Made by a program: the position numbers and the translations under genes
The notes under the pieces: generated by a model
Seen by the model: only the letters and a program-made list of their open reading frames with translations
Database searches by the model: none
What the model was told of the DNA's origin: nothing
Assembly (NCBI GenBank): GCA_023213395.1
Contig: CM041465.1
Span: 3,658,001 to 3,722,000, forward strand
Reading direction: 5' to 3'
Origin: Cycas panzhihuaensis
Taxonomy: Eukaryota > Cycadophyta
Length of the DNA: 64,000 nt
Shown: positions 20,201-31,000 of the stretch, piece by piece
Numbering within the stretch: position 1 is the first letter of the stretch
Layout: every line of letters starts with the position of its first letter

Positions 20201-21690
20201 GTGATGCCCTCAAATTTTTTTAAAACGTTTTTTTTTTTTTTTTTTGTTATAAAGTTTAAAAAAAATTAAACTTAATTGAATAAGTTTTCAAATCCACATT
20301 TTTTAAAATCCCTAGCTCCTTTATCTCTTAGCCCCTGGTCCCATTTCACCATCACGTGATCGTTAGTCTGCTTCAAAAGGGGCTTTTCACTTTTAAAACT
20401 TTTTTTTCTTTTTATTTTAAAAAAAATTTCACTCTATATAGGGTTACTAGAAACTTTTTGCCATAACTCCTCACTGGAGCATCGGTTTTTGACAAAACCA
20501 CTTTCATTGAGTCTAAAGTTTTTTGTAGATCAATTTCGACTGATCATATGACCAATTTCATGTTGATTTGATCCTGTTTGAGTTAATTTAAAGTCAATTG
20601 TTCATTTTTTTAACATTTTTTAACATTTTTATAAAATCACTTTTTGAACTGATTGTATTTTATTACTGAGTGACTATTTTCTACCTAGATTTGTTTCATA
20701 GTGATCTACATTCAACAAACTTTATTTTTTAGCATTTATTTTAATTTTTAGAATTTATTTTCATCGTTATTTTAATCGTCAAAACTAGCACTTTAGTGGT
20801 TTTTAACCTTTTTCTTAACATTTTACAATAAAAGTACTAGTTACTATTTCTGCTATCACTTTTCTGTTTGACATCTAAATTCAGTTCTATCAGTTTTGTT
20901 GGGAAGCTGACTAAATTCTCTTCAATCTAACATATTGTTCTATACATTTTAACATAGTTTTACTAATTTTCAAATCGCTCAAAGTAGAGGTACTTAATTA
21001 CCTCCAACTTGCCATTTTAACACATTTTTATATATAATTTTTCAGTTGAAAGTATATTGAACAGTCTTCTAAACAATATTTAATTATTTCTCAGCATTTT
21101 ATAAAGTTTTATTAGCAATTTTATGTTTTTTTTAGCTCCCTTCTCCCTATAAGCTTAAAAAAGAGGCATGTTCCTTTAATTTATTAAAACTTGACTTGTA
21201 GGAACCCGTTTTCAAAATGGTCTACTCAGTTGGATTTATATTTTATTAATCTTCATACTAGTGAAGTTTTATATTCTTTTGACATCACATAGTATATTTT
21301 TGAAGCAACCAAACTTGAAGTTGTCCTCTAACCCTTCTTTTAAAATGTTTCTTTATACTCCTTATCTTTCAAAGTAAAATATACATATATTTCAGTTTCT
21401 TCAGCATTATATATTATCATCAAGGCTAAGTATTTATTGCATTGAGAATTTACATTTATTTATTTGAAGAAAATCTAAAGGTTAAGGTCTTATTTTAGAT
21501 TTGTATCATTAAAAGGATATTAGTATATGACTTCAAAGTCACTTCTATATTTATTATTTCCTTATTGCATTTAAGTTCATTTATTTTTAAAGGGCATTAT
21601 ATTTCTTTTGAAAATAATATTTGACATCATATAAGACATTATTTATTTATTGAGTTTTTTTTTTTCTAATTGATAAAAGCATTCTCGAAT
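20200..21690 (+). other. Conserved leader block of element B
   Basis: Non-coding; matches 15,240-16,640 of A in order, with TATAGGGTTACTAG, ATAACTCCTCACTGG, GGGAAGCTGACT and TTGACTTGTAGGAACCCG preserved. It leads directly into gag. Confidence 0.7.
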
Positions 21691-22410
21691 TACTAAAAAT
21701 TTATGTAAAATTGCACAATTTCCTATTTTTAATGGTCATAAATTTTCTCTATGGTACAAGACTATGCAAGACTATTTTATTGAACACGATCTTTTGAAGT
21801 ATTTGCAACATGAATGTGATTTTAGTATTAAAGAAAATTTTAGAAAAGATAATGAAGTTTTAGGTTTATTATTTTGCACTATAAATGATGATGTTTTTTC
21901 AAAGGTTTCTAAATTAACTACTTCTAAATCAGTTTGGAATGTATTACTTTTTACTTATGGGGGAGATACCCTCTTTGTATTTGATGATATTTTTATTGAG
22001 CATGTGAGACAGGTGACAGAACAGGTGGATTATGATGACAAAACCAATGAAGATTCAGATCAAATACAGGACCAACTTACTACACAAGGATTTGATCCTC
22101 TATTTGAGGGGGAGAATGAAAATGAATCCTATGACATGATGGAGAATGAACCTGATATGACAAAAAAAGAATCTTATAATATGACAGTTGTTGACAGTAT
22201 ACATATTACAAAAGATAAAGTTCAAATTCAAAATTTTCTTAATGTTTTAGTTGACAAAGTCAAAGTTGCATCTATACATACATACTTGAATCAAGCATTA
22301 TTTACTTACAATTTTTTTAAATTACTTCATGATATAAAAACACATGTTGAAATAAGGTTGAAGCATGTTGATAAAGATCAAAATTTTCAAGTTTTTTTCA
22401 AGTATAAGTT
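21690..22410 (+). CDS. Chimeric gag-pol open frame of element B
   Basis: A single frame of about 240 codons is open from about 21,690 (first ATG 21,764) into the 3' LTR (stop near 22,480). Residues 1-65 are the copia gag N-terminus (MQDYFIEHDLLKYLQHECD ... SKSVWNVLLFTYGG). It then switches to an acidic segment (IEHVRQVTEQVDYDDK, GENENESYDMM) that resembles the integrase-RT linker, and ends with KTHVEIRLKHVDKDQN...FFKYKFH, the C-terminus of RNase H. Two internal deletions made it. With no stop in 717 bases it is far better kept than other coding remnants here. The polypurine tract and the first ~12 bases of the 3' LTR are deleted after FFKYKFH. Confidence 0.65.
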
Positions 22411-22835
22411 CCATTATCACTCCACTCCCACCTTTCCAACTAGGATTGTACACCTCGTCAACTTCAATTTAGACATGTGATTCTCAACATATCAAGGTAA
22501 GTTAAGGTAAGTTTAACTTTGATTTAAGTTAATTTCATTTGAGTTAAGTTAATTTTATTTTATTATTATTTTGAATTCACGGGTTAAGGAGTTTCCCTCC
22601 TCCCCCAAATTATAAATATTGAGGGATGTGCAACCTTGGTGTCTTTAGACACCGCCCTTATTTAGGAAATTTGTAATGATCACTTTCAACAATGGATTGA
22701 AGATTCAAGCTCTTATGTTTATGTTGCTATTGTGCAACATTATATTGAAGATTTGTATTGGAATATTGATATTTTGATCTATTGATTATATGATATATGT
22801 TCTTCCCTGTCCTCCTACAATATATTTTTCCTACA
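22410..22835 (+). repeat. 3' LTR of element B, lacking its first bases
   Basis: It matches the 5' LTR from TTATCA onward; the TGTTAGAGTTAA start is missing, so B could not be copied again normally. The hairpin GGTGTCTTTAGACACC is perfect at 22,638-22,653. It ends CCTACA at 22,835. Confidence 0.85.
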
Positions 22836-22848
22836 TATTTTTCCTTTA

Positions 22849-23131
22849 GTATTTATAATCTTATAACTTTTCATGATGTAAAAAATACTTTAAATTTTTT
22901 ATTTAAAGGAGGAATTAATACAAGAATTCAAAACTTAATAAGAAATTTTGAGAATTTGAAAATGTCTCTTTTTGAATCTATTAATACTTTTGTCACTAGA
23001 GTTTAGGATGTCATTATTCAGTTGTCTTTATTAGGTGAAGAAATTCTTAAATAAATAGTTATAAAAAAGATTCTCAGAAGTATTAGAGAAATAAGAAAGT
23101 TTGAGAATGTAACTATAATAATTAAAATAAT
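22849..23131 (+). pseudogene. gag: Middle of gag of copia element D
   Basis: This piece lies between elements A and C. Its frame (HDVKNTLNFLF, RNFENLKMSLFESINTFV, then QLSLLGEEILK) continues the gag at 12,100-12,272 on the left and runs on at 30,006 on the right. The UBN2-type gag domain of copia elements is recognisable. Two Gln codons are now stops. Confidence 0.8.
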
Positions 23132-23421
23132 TATTGGAGTTAATATTCATTTCACCTTAATCAAGGGTACACACCACTTAATGATGTCACAAGACTGCCA
23201 CAATAGATTCTAGCCATTCAAGCGAATAGATATGTATTTTTTATTATTTTTTTGAATTCAAAAATATTAGTTGATAGTGGGTTACCTCCCAATGTCTCGA
23301 TTATAAATAAGAGTTCTTTGACCTAAAGGTATTTTTGAATACTTCCTTTATATTGAAATTTTATTAATATTTTTATCATGGCAACCTTATAATCACTCTG
23401 ATCTATCCCCACATTCCTTCA
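23132..23421 (+). repeat. 5' LTR of element C
   Basis: It starts TATTGGAGTTAAT (original TG now TA) and ends TTCCTTCA. The TATA box TATAAATA is at 23,302-23,309, with the hairpin GGTATTTTTGAATACT at 23,328-23,343, 26 bases from the TATA start. It pairs with 29,716-30,005. Confidence 0.85.
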
Positions 23422-23423
23422 TT

Positions 23424-23434
23424 TGGTATTAGAG
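23424..23434 (+). other. Primer-binding site of element C
   Basis: TGGTATTAGAG, two bases after the LTR, is the iMet-type site with one C-to-T change. Confidence 0.8.
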
Positions 23435-25860
23435 AAAAGTTATGCATGATGATAAGCTTATATTTTAATTATTTAATTATATTTACTATAGTTTTTATTA
23501 GTTTTTTAGTAAATAATATCTGCATACTTGTGATATTGGCTCGTGCACTCAATATACTTAATATTTTTGTAGTATTTATAGGTAAATACAACCCAATAGT
23601 GATTTTGATTAATTTTACATAAGTTTCATTTAATATTTATTCATATTTTAATTAGTTCTTAGTTGATTTTAAGGATTTTTTAGGTTATTGGTATTTGGAA
23701 GGATGATGCACCTCCATCATTGAATAAAACCTTGGCAAGTGACCATTCATTTTGATCTTTATCGAGTCTTCTTTGCTCTAGATCAAGCAGTTCTGAAAAT
23801 CATTGCCTCGAAGCTGAGAAATCACTCATAGAAGCTCACTCACTCCTTCATCCTACTAAAATGCCACTAGTTTTTATAGAAAAATAAAAAAAGGAAATCA
23901 CTTTGTTTCTCAGTATATCTTCTTGCAACAGGGTCACAGGCCTGCTGCTCACTAGTTAAGATATTCTTTGACTAATTTTAGTCCCTCTTTGGACCATACG
24001 ATCTCCGTACAGTTGTACAACCTCTTATGCCTCTATGCACCTAAAACAAATCCTTTCTTGATCATCTTTCTCTCTAATTTCTCTATGAGTATCATCTACA
24101 TATAATCTATAATCAATTAGATTAATCCTTGAAGTGATCAGAAGGCCATTCAATTAATTTTAATTGATCCATATTCTCTCTGCATCGCACAGACATTGAA
24201 TTTTTTATTTGCATTAAAATCCATTATTATTATTTTTTTTTAATAAAGTTTATAAAAAATTAATTACATTTGATAAAAATTGGGGTTTATCCCCCTTTGA
24301 TCTATAGCTATTGGTCATTTTGAGCTCCATATGACCTTCTTTTATTTACAAAAAGGTCATATTCCAAGTTATTATAAACTACTTTTAATTCTTTTGGATT
24401 TAGAAGGATTTAACTCTATTTTATATTATTTGAAGTTTGCTATCTCCCTTCACAGACTAGCGGTAGGACACATGAGATGACCTGGGGCTTTGGTTCTAAA
24501 AGGGCTTAAGGCCCCCTTTTATGCTTTTAGCCATAAATGGTAGGCTCCAGTTTTTTCTTAATATCTCCCTAACTAAGAGTTTATTTTTTGAATGGTTGGA
24601 TCTGTTGGAAATCTAACTCATAGGTCTATGTACTAAAGTTATTTTTATACTAATTCGAAGCTATTTTATAGGATTTTTAGGCTATTAAATATAGCCCTCC
24701 TATTTTATCCTAGTTTGAGTTTTTCACATCATTTTTTAAGTAATGTATTAAATTTATTAAAGCATATTCATGTTATATTAGTATACTAACATATTTTAGT
24801 AGATTTCACTTTAAAATTTAAAATATATATGATTTTTAGCTAAATTTATATAGATTATCTGCTGGAAGAATGAAGTAAACATTTGGATAACTTTTATAAA
24901 TAAAGAGCTCTCTAACCCTTAATTTACTTTATTTTAAGATTTCTATTTTATTTCATTTCATTTAAAGCTCAATTTTATTTCATTTAAAGCTTATTTTATT
25001 TCATTTTAAAGGTCATTTTATTTCATTTTAAATCTCATTCAAAGCTCACTTTATTTTATTTAAAGCTCACTTAAAGCTTATTTTATTTCAGTTTATTCAC
25101 TTCATTTAAAGTTTATCTTATTTCATTTAAAAGCTTATTTCATTTTATATTCATTTCATTTCATTTAAAACTTATTTCATTTCATTTCTTATTATATTTT
25201 TTCAAGTTATTTGTTAATTTCTAATAAAAGGAATCTTTGTTTATTAACAAGACCATATTTAAAATCAACTCTTATATTAATAAGATAATTTCCCAAATGA
25301 GTAATCCTTTTTCTAGCCTTGCAAGGGGAATAGTTAGGAAACTTGAAGTTACTGAGGAAGCCATTAACTATTCTGTGTATTTAGTGGTAGGTTGAGGTGG
25401 AGAACCCTATCCTTTTGGAGTTTAGAGACTAGGCTAGAGCTAGGGGGTGAGTGCCTTGGTTATAAAGCTTTCACCATTAGATCTATCCCAAGTTATAAGT
25501 CTGGCATTGGTGGATCAACAGATTAGAGGGGTCTTGTACCTTCTTAGCAACCTGCGTACTAAGGTATATAGAGCCTAGTATTCATGTACTGGTATATTGG
25601 GTCCTTGATTTACCACTTATAGGTAGGTACCACTAAACAAGATAGTAACAAAAAGCTTCCCTTGGAGACCCAAAGGCTTAGAGCCTAACGACCTTTTAAG
25701 TAGATAGGACACATTATTTTAAACTTATTTTTTAAAACATAATGGCTATAAACTTTGTAATATAATCATCCTTAAGTTTGATAGTTAAAATTTCTTAAAT
25801 TAGAGTAGGAGGATAAGACCCATCCTCATAGATAAAGACATATGGAATATTATAAAAATA
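23435..25860 (+). other. Long leader of element C
   Basis: Non-coding. From about 24,230 it follows the leader block of A, B and F. From 24,920 to 25,200 it has a run of TTTATTTCATTTAAAGCT-like short tandem repeats. From 25,290 to 25,740 (CTAGCCTTGCAAGGGGAA onward) it matches 57,240-57,409 plus 62,557-62,830 of element F, which shows where E interrupted F. Confidence 0.6.
24930..25200 (+). repeat. Degenerate TTTATTTCATTTAAAGCT repeat
   Basis: About twelve imperfect units of 15-25 bases (TTATTTCATTT with or without AAAGCTCA) follow one another. It probably expanded by slippage in the leader of element C. Confidence 0.65.
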
Positions 25861-26660
25861 TGACATATAGAAGTTAGTCAAAATGCCACTCTAGCAAAAA
25901 TACAAACTTGCAAAGAATGTGTGAAAAAAGATAATGAAGCACTAGCGTTAATCTTTTGTGCCTTAGAAGATCATATTTTTCTAAGAGTTAGTGAAGCATC
26001 AAAATTCAAAGAAGCATGGAATACATTATAGCTAATTTATGAAAGAGTCGCCTCATCAAAACTCCAAACTCTAAGGAGTAAATTTAAGAACTTAAGGATG
26101 CTACCTAAGGATACCATCAATGAGTTTATAACCAAGGTTTAAGATCTAGTGGACTAAACCAAATCTCTTGTAGAAACCCTTACTGAATAAAGGGTTTTGG
26201 AATAAATACTTAGATGTGTTAGAGAAATTAAAAGGTTTGAGATAGTAGCCATAAGCATAAAGGTATTTAAATATCTAATCACCTTGAAGATAGAATAATC
26301 AAGTGCTATGTTAATGGTTGTTAAAGAAAAGAAGGGCACCAATGAATTATTAGAATATGCCTTTATAATAAAGGCTAGAATCAAACCTAATACCCATCTC
26401 AAAGCTTAAGGATAATGGATAAATTCTTAAGGGAAAGAGATAGGAACTCAAGATAAGATGCATACTAAGATCAACATCCTAAATACCAAGCTCCTCATTG
26501 AAGGCATCAAGGATCTAATCAAAGATACCCAACCCAAAATAAATACCAAATCCAAACAAGATATCAAAAAGTTAGCCAATGTTATTATAATTCCAAGGTT
26601 GAAGTAAATTTTAAAGGCTCAATCCAAATTATCTGAGTAATATACAAGCCAATAATAAAG
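25860..26660 (+). pseudogene. gag: Decayed copia gag (element C)
   Basis: The gag reads NEALALIFCALEDHIF, SSKLQTLRSKFKNLRM and KDTINEFITKV and aligns with the better kept gag of F at 62,959-63,600. Several Gln codons of F are stops here (TAA). A zinc-knuckle remnant with GYIEDRCF lies at 26,715-26,735. Confidence 0.75.
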
Positions 26661-28080
26661 GTCCATATTTGAAATGGAGAAGAAAACCTTCTATGGATAG
26701 AGGTCATAAGGTTGGCTACATAGAAGATAGATGTTTTACTAAAAATAGTCATCCAACAAGAGGAAGTACTAATACAATCCTTAAAAATAAAGAAAATATT
26801 TGGTACATAGACTCTGGATGCTTCACTCACATGACACAAAAGGAAGAGATATTCCAAACTATTGATAAGACCCAAAAGGGAAAAATCATGTTTAGTAATG
26901 ATACATCTTATGAATTTAGTAGAAGAGGTAAACTCATCATCACTACAAACTCAAGAGAAAATAGATACCTTAATTATGTCCTCCATGTTCCAACTCCTAA
27001 GAAGAACCTCCTATCCATGAGACAGATGATAGAATAAGACTATAAGGTTATTTTTAGCAATGGTGAATGTACCATCAAGGACAAAAAGAAAAATAAAATA
27101 ATTATTGCCAAAGGTAAGATGGCTAGCAATAGACTCTTTATGTTAGTCATACCCTCTTTAGATAATTATACATTAAAGACATTAACCAAGATAGATAGTG
27201 ATATGTAACATAAAAGGTTTAGCCACTTAAACTATAAAAGTCTAGCCCTAATGAAAAGGATAAATATGGTTGAAGGTCTACCCTAAATTGAAGCTGACGA
27301 GGACATATGTGAAGGATGCCTCCTAGGTAAATAACATAGGGAGAACTTTCCAGATGAAAGCTATAGAGAAAAGGGGCCACTTCAACTAATTTACATAGAT
27401 CTTTATGGTCTAATAGACATCCAATATCTAATAGGAGAAAAGTGTTTCCTCACTTTTATTAATAATTATATAAGGAAGACATGATTCTACTTCTTAAAAT
27501 TTAAATTAGATGTATTTTAATGCATTATGGACTTTAAAACCTTTGTGGAGAAGTAAAATGGCAACAAATACTTTCCCTAAGGTTAGATAATAAGGGAGAG
27601 TTTATTTCTAATGAATGTAATACCTATTATACCTACCATGGCATTAGATGATAATATATAAACCCTTATACTCCATAACAATATAGGGTAGCTAAATGTA
27701 AGAATCACCATATAGTTGAAATGGCTAGGTGCATGTTTAAGGATAAGAAATTAAGACATGAATTTTAGGTAGAAGCTAACCATATTGTAGTATATCTCCT
27801 AAATAGGTATACCACCAAAGCCCTTAGATGGATGACATCAGAAGAAGCATGGACATGTCACAAACCTAACATTCACCACTTGAGAGTATTTGAATGCCTT
27901 ACTTTTGCCCATATTCTAAAATAGAAAAGGACTAAACTTAATAATAAAAGCACAAAGTATATATTTATTAGATATAATGATATATTAAAACCCTATAAGG
28001 TATATGATCCAAAGAAAAGGAAGGTTATTATTAGAAAGGATGTTATATTTAAGGAAGATAACTTTTGTCAACCAAATTTT
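26660..28080 (+). pseudogene. pol: Decayed copia protease and integrase (element C)
   Basis: A 122-codon open stretch (26,669-27,037) contains the protease site WYIDSGCFTHMT (about 26,800-26,835) and ends in LHVPTPKKNLLSM. The integrase zinc finger follows with HKRFSHLNY (27,205) and CEGCLLGK (27,310), then IDLYG, a damaged FINNYIRK, and DNKGEF (27,585). Stops are frequent. Domain order is that of Ty1/copia. Confidence 0.8.
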
Positions 28081-28339
28081 GACCAAGATAAAGGCAAGAA
28101 TATTGTAATTAACTTTGATTCATCTCCAAAGTCCACATATATGCCACCTAGACTGGACCCTAGGCCAAGTGATAAGGGAACCTCCACTCAATCTCAAAGG
28201 TTTCCTAAATAGGTCCAAATAGACCATGACTTACATAATATATTAGATAATATCTTTGAAAAGAGATTTATTTATTCTAGTTGAGTTAACTTTGCCCTTA
28301 TGAGTCAAGTGATGGAAGCCAATAAGCCTCACACTTTTT

Positions 28340-29700
28340 AAGAGACAAATACTTAAGATGGATGGAGAAATGCTATGGAAGATGAGTATAACTCTATAGT
28401 GAAGAATGATACATGGGAACTTGTTGATATTCCTCCTAACAAGACAACTATTGGGATAAAATAGGCCTATAAGACTAAGTTTAGATTTAATAAGTCCATT
28501 GATAAATATAAGGCAAGACTTATTGATAAGGGCTATGCATAAAAAGAAGGCATCAACTATAATGAAACCTTTACCCCTATCACCAGAATGGAGACTATTC
28601 AAATGATGCTAAGTCGCATAGCCCAAAAAAGTTGGGATGTTCACCAAATAGATGTTAAAAGAACTTTTTTCAATGGATATATTGAAAAAGAAATATACGT
28701 TTAACAACCAAAGGGTTTTGAAGTCATGGGAGAAGAGAATAAAGTGTATAAATTTAAAAAGGCACTTTATGGATTAAAACAAGCACATAAAACATGGTAC
28801 TATTGGATAGATAAATACTTTAGAGATCAAGGGTTCAAGAGAACCTAATCAGATCCAAACATATACATAAAAATTGAGGGAGACTCTCTATTGATTAGGG
28901 GACTTTATATTAATGATTTAGTCTACGTAGGAAATGACTCCCATTTATCATAAAAGTTTAAGGAGGATATGTGTAAGGAATTCAAAATGAAATATTTGGG
29001 GCTAATGCATTACTTCCTAGGATTGAAAGTATGGCAAGATGATGATGGCATCTTTGTTTTCTGAAGGAAATATACCTTAACACAACCAAATATTATGCAT
29101 GCAGTTAGTATTATGTCAAGGTTTATATAATATCCCAAAACTACATATTGGAAAGTAACTAAACAAATTCTAAGGTATCTAAAAGGTACTATAGATTATG
29201 GGTTACATTATAAATATTCATCAAATTTCAGTTTAATCAAGTATATATATTTAAATTGGGTAGGTGATATTAAAGATAGAAAATCTACATCTGGACATAT
29301 TTTTAGTTTAGGTTTAACCTCTATAACATAGATTACCAAAAAGAAAAATATTATCTCCTTATCCATATCTAAATAAGAATATAAGGTAGTAGTGTCAAGT
29401 GTATGTGAAATAATTTGGCTACATTGTTTACTTTATAATCTCTAATTGAAACAAGATGGTCTTACTAAAATATGGTGTGATAATTAGAGTACTATTTAGA
29501 TGTCATGTAATTTGGTATTCCATGGAAGGACTAAACATATTGAGACATATCATCACTTCATACGAGAACTTGTTCAAGCATGTGAACTCAAATTTATTTA
29601 TTGCAGAACATAAGAACAAACAATAGACATATTTATGAAGGCACTTAGGAAAATTAAATTCCACAAATTTAAAGATAAGCTTAGAGTTGTACAAAATGAC
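28340..29700 (+). pseudogene. pol: Decayed copia reverse transcriptase and RNase H (element C)
   Basis: RT blocks are in order: DEYNSIVKNDTWELV (28,383), YKARLI.KGYA (28,508), VHQIDVKRTFFNGYIEKEIYV (28,640), KKALYGLKQAHKTWY (28,757), and LYINDLVYVG in the YVDD position (28,905), so the catalytic YVDD is changed to YIND. RNase H continues with DRKSTSGHIF (29,275) and GRTKHIETYHHFIRE (29,525), ending FHKFKDKLRV before a purine-rich tract (GGGAGAGAA, 29,707-29,715). Confidence 0.85.
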
Positions 29701-29715
29701 CATTATGGGAGAGAA

Positions 29716-30005
29716 TGATAGAGTTAATGTTGATTTTGCCTTAATCAAGAGTGCACACCACTTAATGATGTTGCAAGACCACCACAACCAACTCTAATTG
29801 TTCTAGCTAACAAGTATGTATTTTTTGTTATTTTTCTAAATTAAAAAATATTGGTTGATGGCAGGTTACCTCCCATTGTCTTGATTATAAATAATAAGTC
29901 TATGACCTAAATGTATTTTTGAATATTGCCTCTATGTCAGAATTTTGTTAATATTTTCATCATGGAAGCCTTATAATTGCTCTACTCTATCCCTACATTC
30001 CTTCA
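29716..30005 (+). repeat. 3' LTR of element C
   Basis: It starts TGATAGAGTTAATG and ends CATTCCTTCA and matches the 5' LTR throughout. The hairpin here (about 29,912-29,927) has lost its outer pairs by substitution. Confidence 0.85.
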
Positions 30006-31000
30006 ATAACAAAAGACTTGCCAACATTAAAGCTTGATGAGTTACTTTCTATGCTTTTGATAGTCGAAGAGAAAAAGAGTACAACTAAAAAATTGGAACA
30101 TAATTTTGCCTCTAAGGCAAGTATGAGGAGACGATTTAGGAGATCGTAGAAACAAGGTCAAGGATCATTATTAGCACTAACAAAATCATCATTATTTGGA
30201 TATACAAGTTATGGATATGGACAATAAAACCAAGGCCAATTTTAGACATTAAGAAGAGGAAGAAGTCTTGTTATATGAAGAAGTCCTATTCCACCAAAAG
30301 GATGAAGTTCATCTCAAGGAAGAGGAAAAATCCCATCTCAAGGAATTGGAAGAGGAAGAAGATTCATGTCAAATTGCTACAAATATAGAATAAAAAAATA
30401 ATTCTCATATGAATATCAAAAGAATGATATGGCTATTATAACTATAGATAGAAATAAAAATATTTTCTATACAAATTTGAATATGCAATTTTCTGATGAT
30501 AAGAATAATGAATGGTATATTGACTCTAATTATTCCATACATATGCCCTACAATGATAAGATGTTTTCTAAAATTAAAAAAGAACATAATTAATAGAAAG
30601 TCATTTTTAGAAATGATAATACTCAAGAAGTTTAAGGACAAAGAATTATGACCATACAAATTGAAAGTATAAAAAGTAAAAACATCTAAAATATGTTATT
30701 TATACTTGGATTAAATAGGAAAAATAATAGAATAATAGTACATGATAGTTTCTAACAATGGAGAATATGAAATTAGTGATAAGTTAAACAATGAGATGAT
30801 AATTATTAAAGGTCAAATGACCAATGATAAATTATTTAAAATTGTACTTTCTTCACTAATCCAAGTCTTGAATACTTTACTTTCATATGAAAAAATACTT
30901 TAGTATCATAGATTTATACATCTCAATTTTAGAGGACTTATTACCTTAAGGAAGAAAGATATGGTTACTAGACTTCCATTTACATAAGAAAATAATAAAG
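30006..31000 (+). pseudogene. gag-pol: End of gag and protease of copia element D
   Basis: The gag frame of D resumes directly at 30,006 (TKDLPTLKLDELLSML). An Arg/Gly-rich stretch with glycine-arginine repeats follows at 30,240-30,365, then a damaged knuckle. The protease is seen as EWYIDSNYSIHM (30,510), where the DSG motif has become DSN. Many stops are present. Confidence 0.7.

Larger units (their letters stand above)
17252..22835 (+). mobile_element. Non-autonomous copia element B, inserted in the 3' LTR of A
   Basis: The LTRs are 17,252-17,678 and about 22,410-22,835. The flanking TATTT at 17,247-17,251 and 22,836-22,840 is an exact target duplication, and the A LTR resumes after it. 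The organisation is as in A: primer site, AGATCT array, captured antisense gene sequence, conserved leader block, gag start joined to pol end. B is younger than A because it interrupts A. It has no protease, integrase core or RT of its own. Confidence 0.85.
12273..22848 (+). mobile_element. Non-autonomous copia element A (holds element B in its 3' LTR)
   Basis: The 5' LTR is 12,273-12,674; the 3' LTR is 16,859-17,251 continued at 22,836-22,848 after B. The flanking GTATT at 12,268-12,272 and 22,849-22,853 is an exact 5-bp target duplication. Without B the element is about 5 kb. It has LTRs, primer site, long leader, the first ~25 codons of gag fused to the last ~20 codons of pol, and a polypurine tract, but no protease, integrase or RT. 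It must have relied on proteins of a related autonomous element. Confidence 0.85.
23132..30005 (+). mobile_element. Copia element C, inserted in gag of D
   Basis: The LTRs are 23,132-23,421 and 29,716-30,005. The flanks ATAAT (23,127-23,131) and ATAAC (30,006-30,010) are a target duplication with one change. It is full-length in structure (6.9 kb: LTR, primer site, long leader, gag, PR, IN, RT, RNase H, LTR) but heavily stopped. Removing it restores the gag frame of D. Confidence 0.9.
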
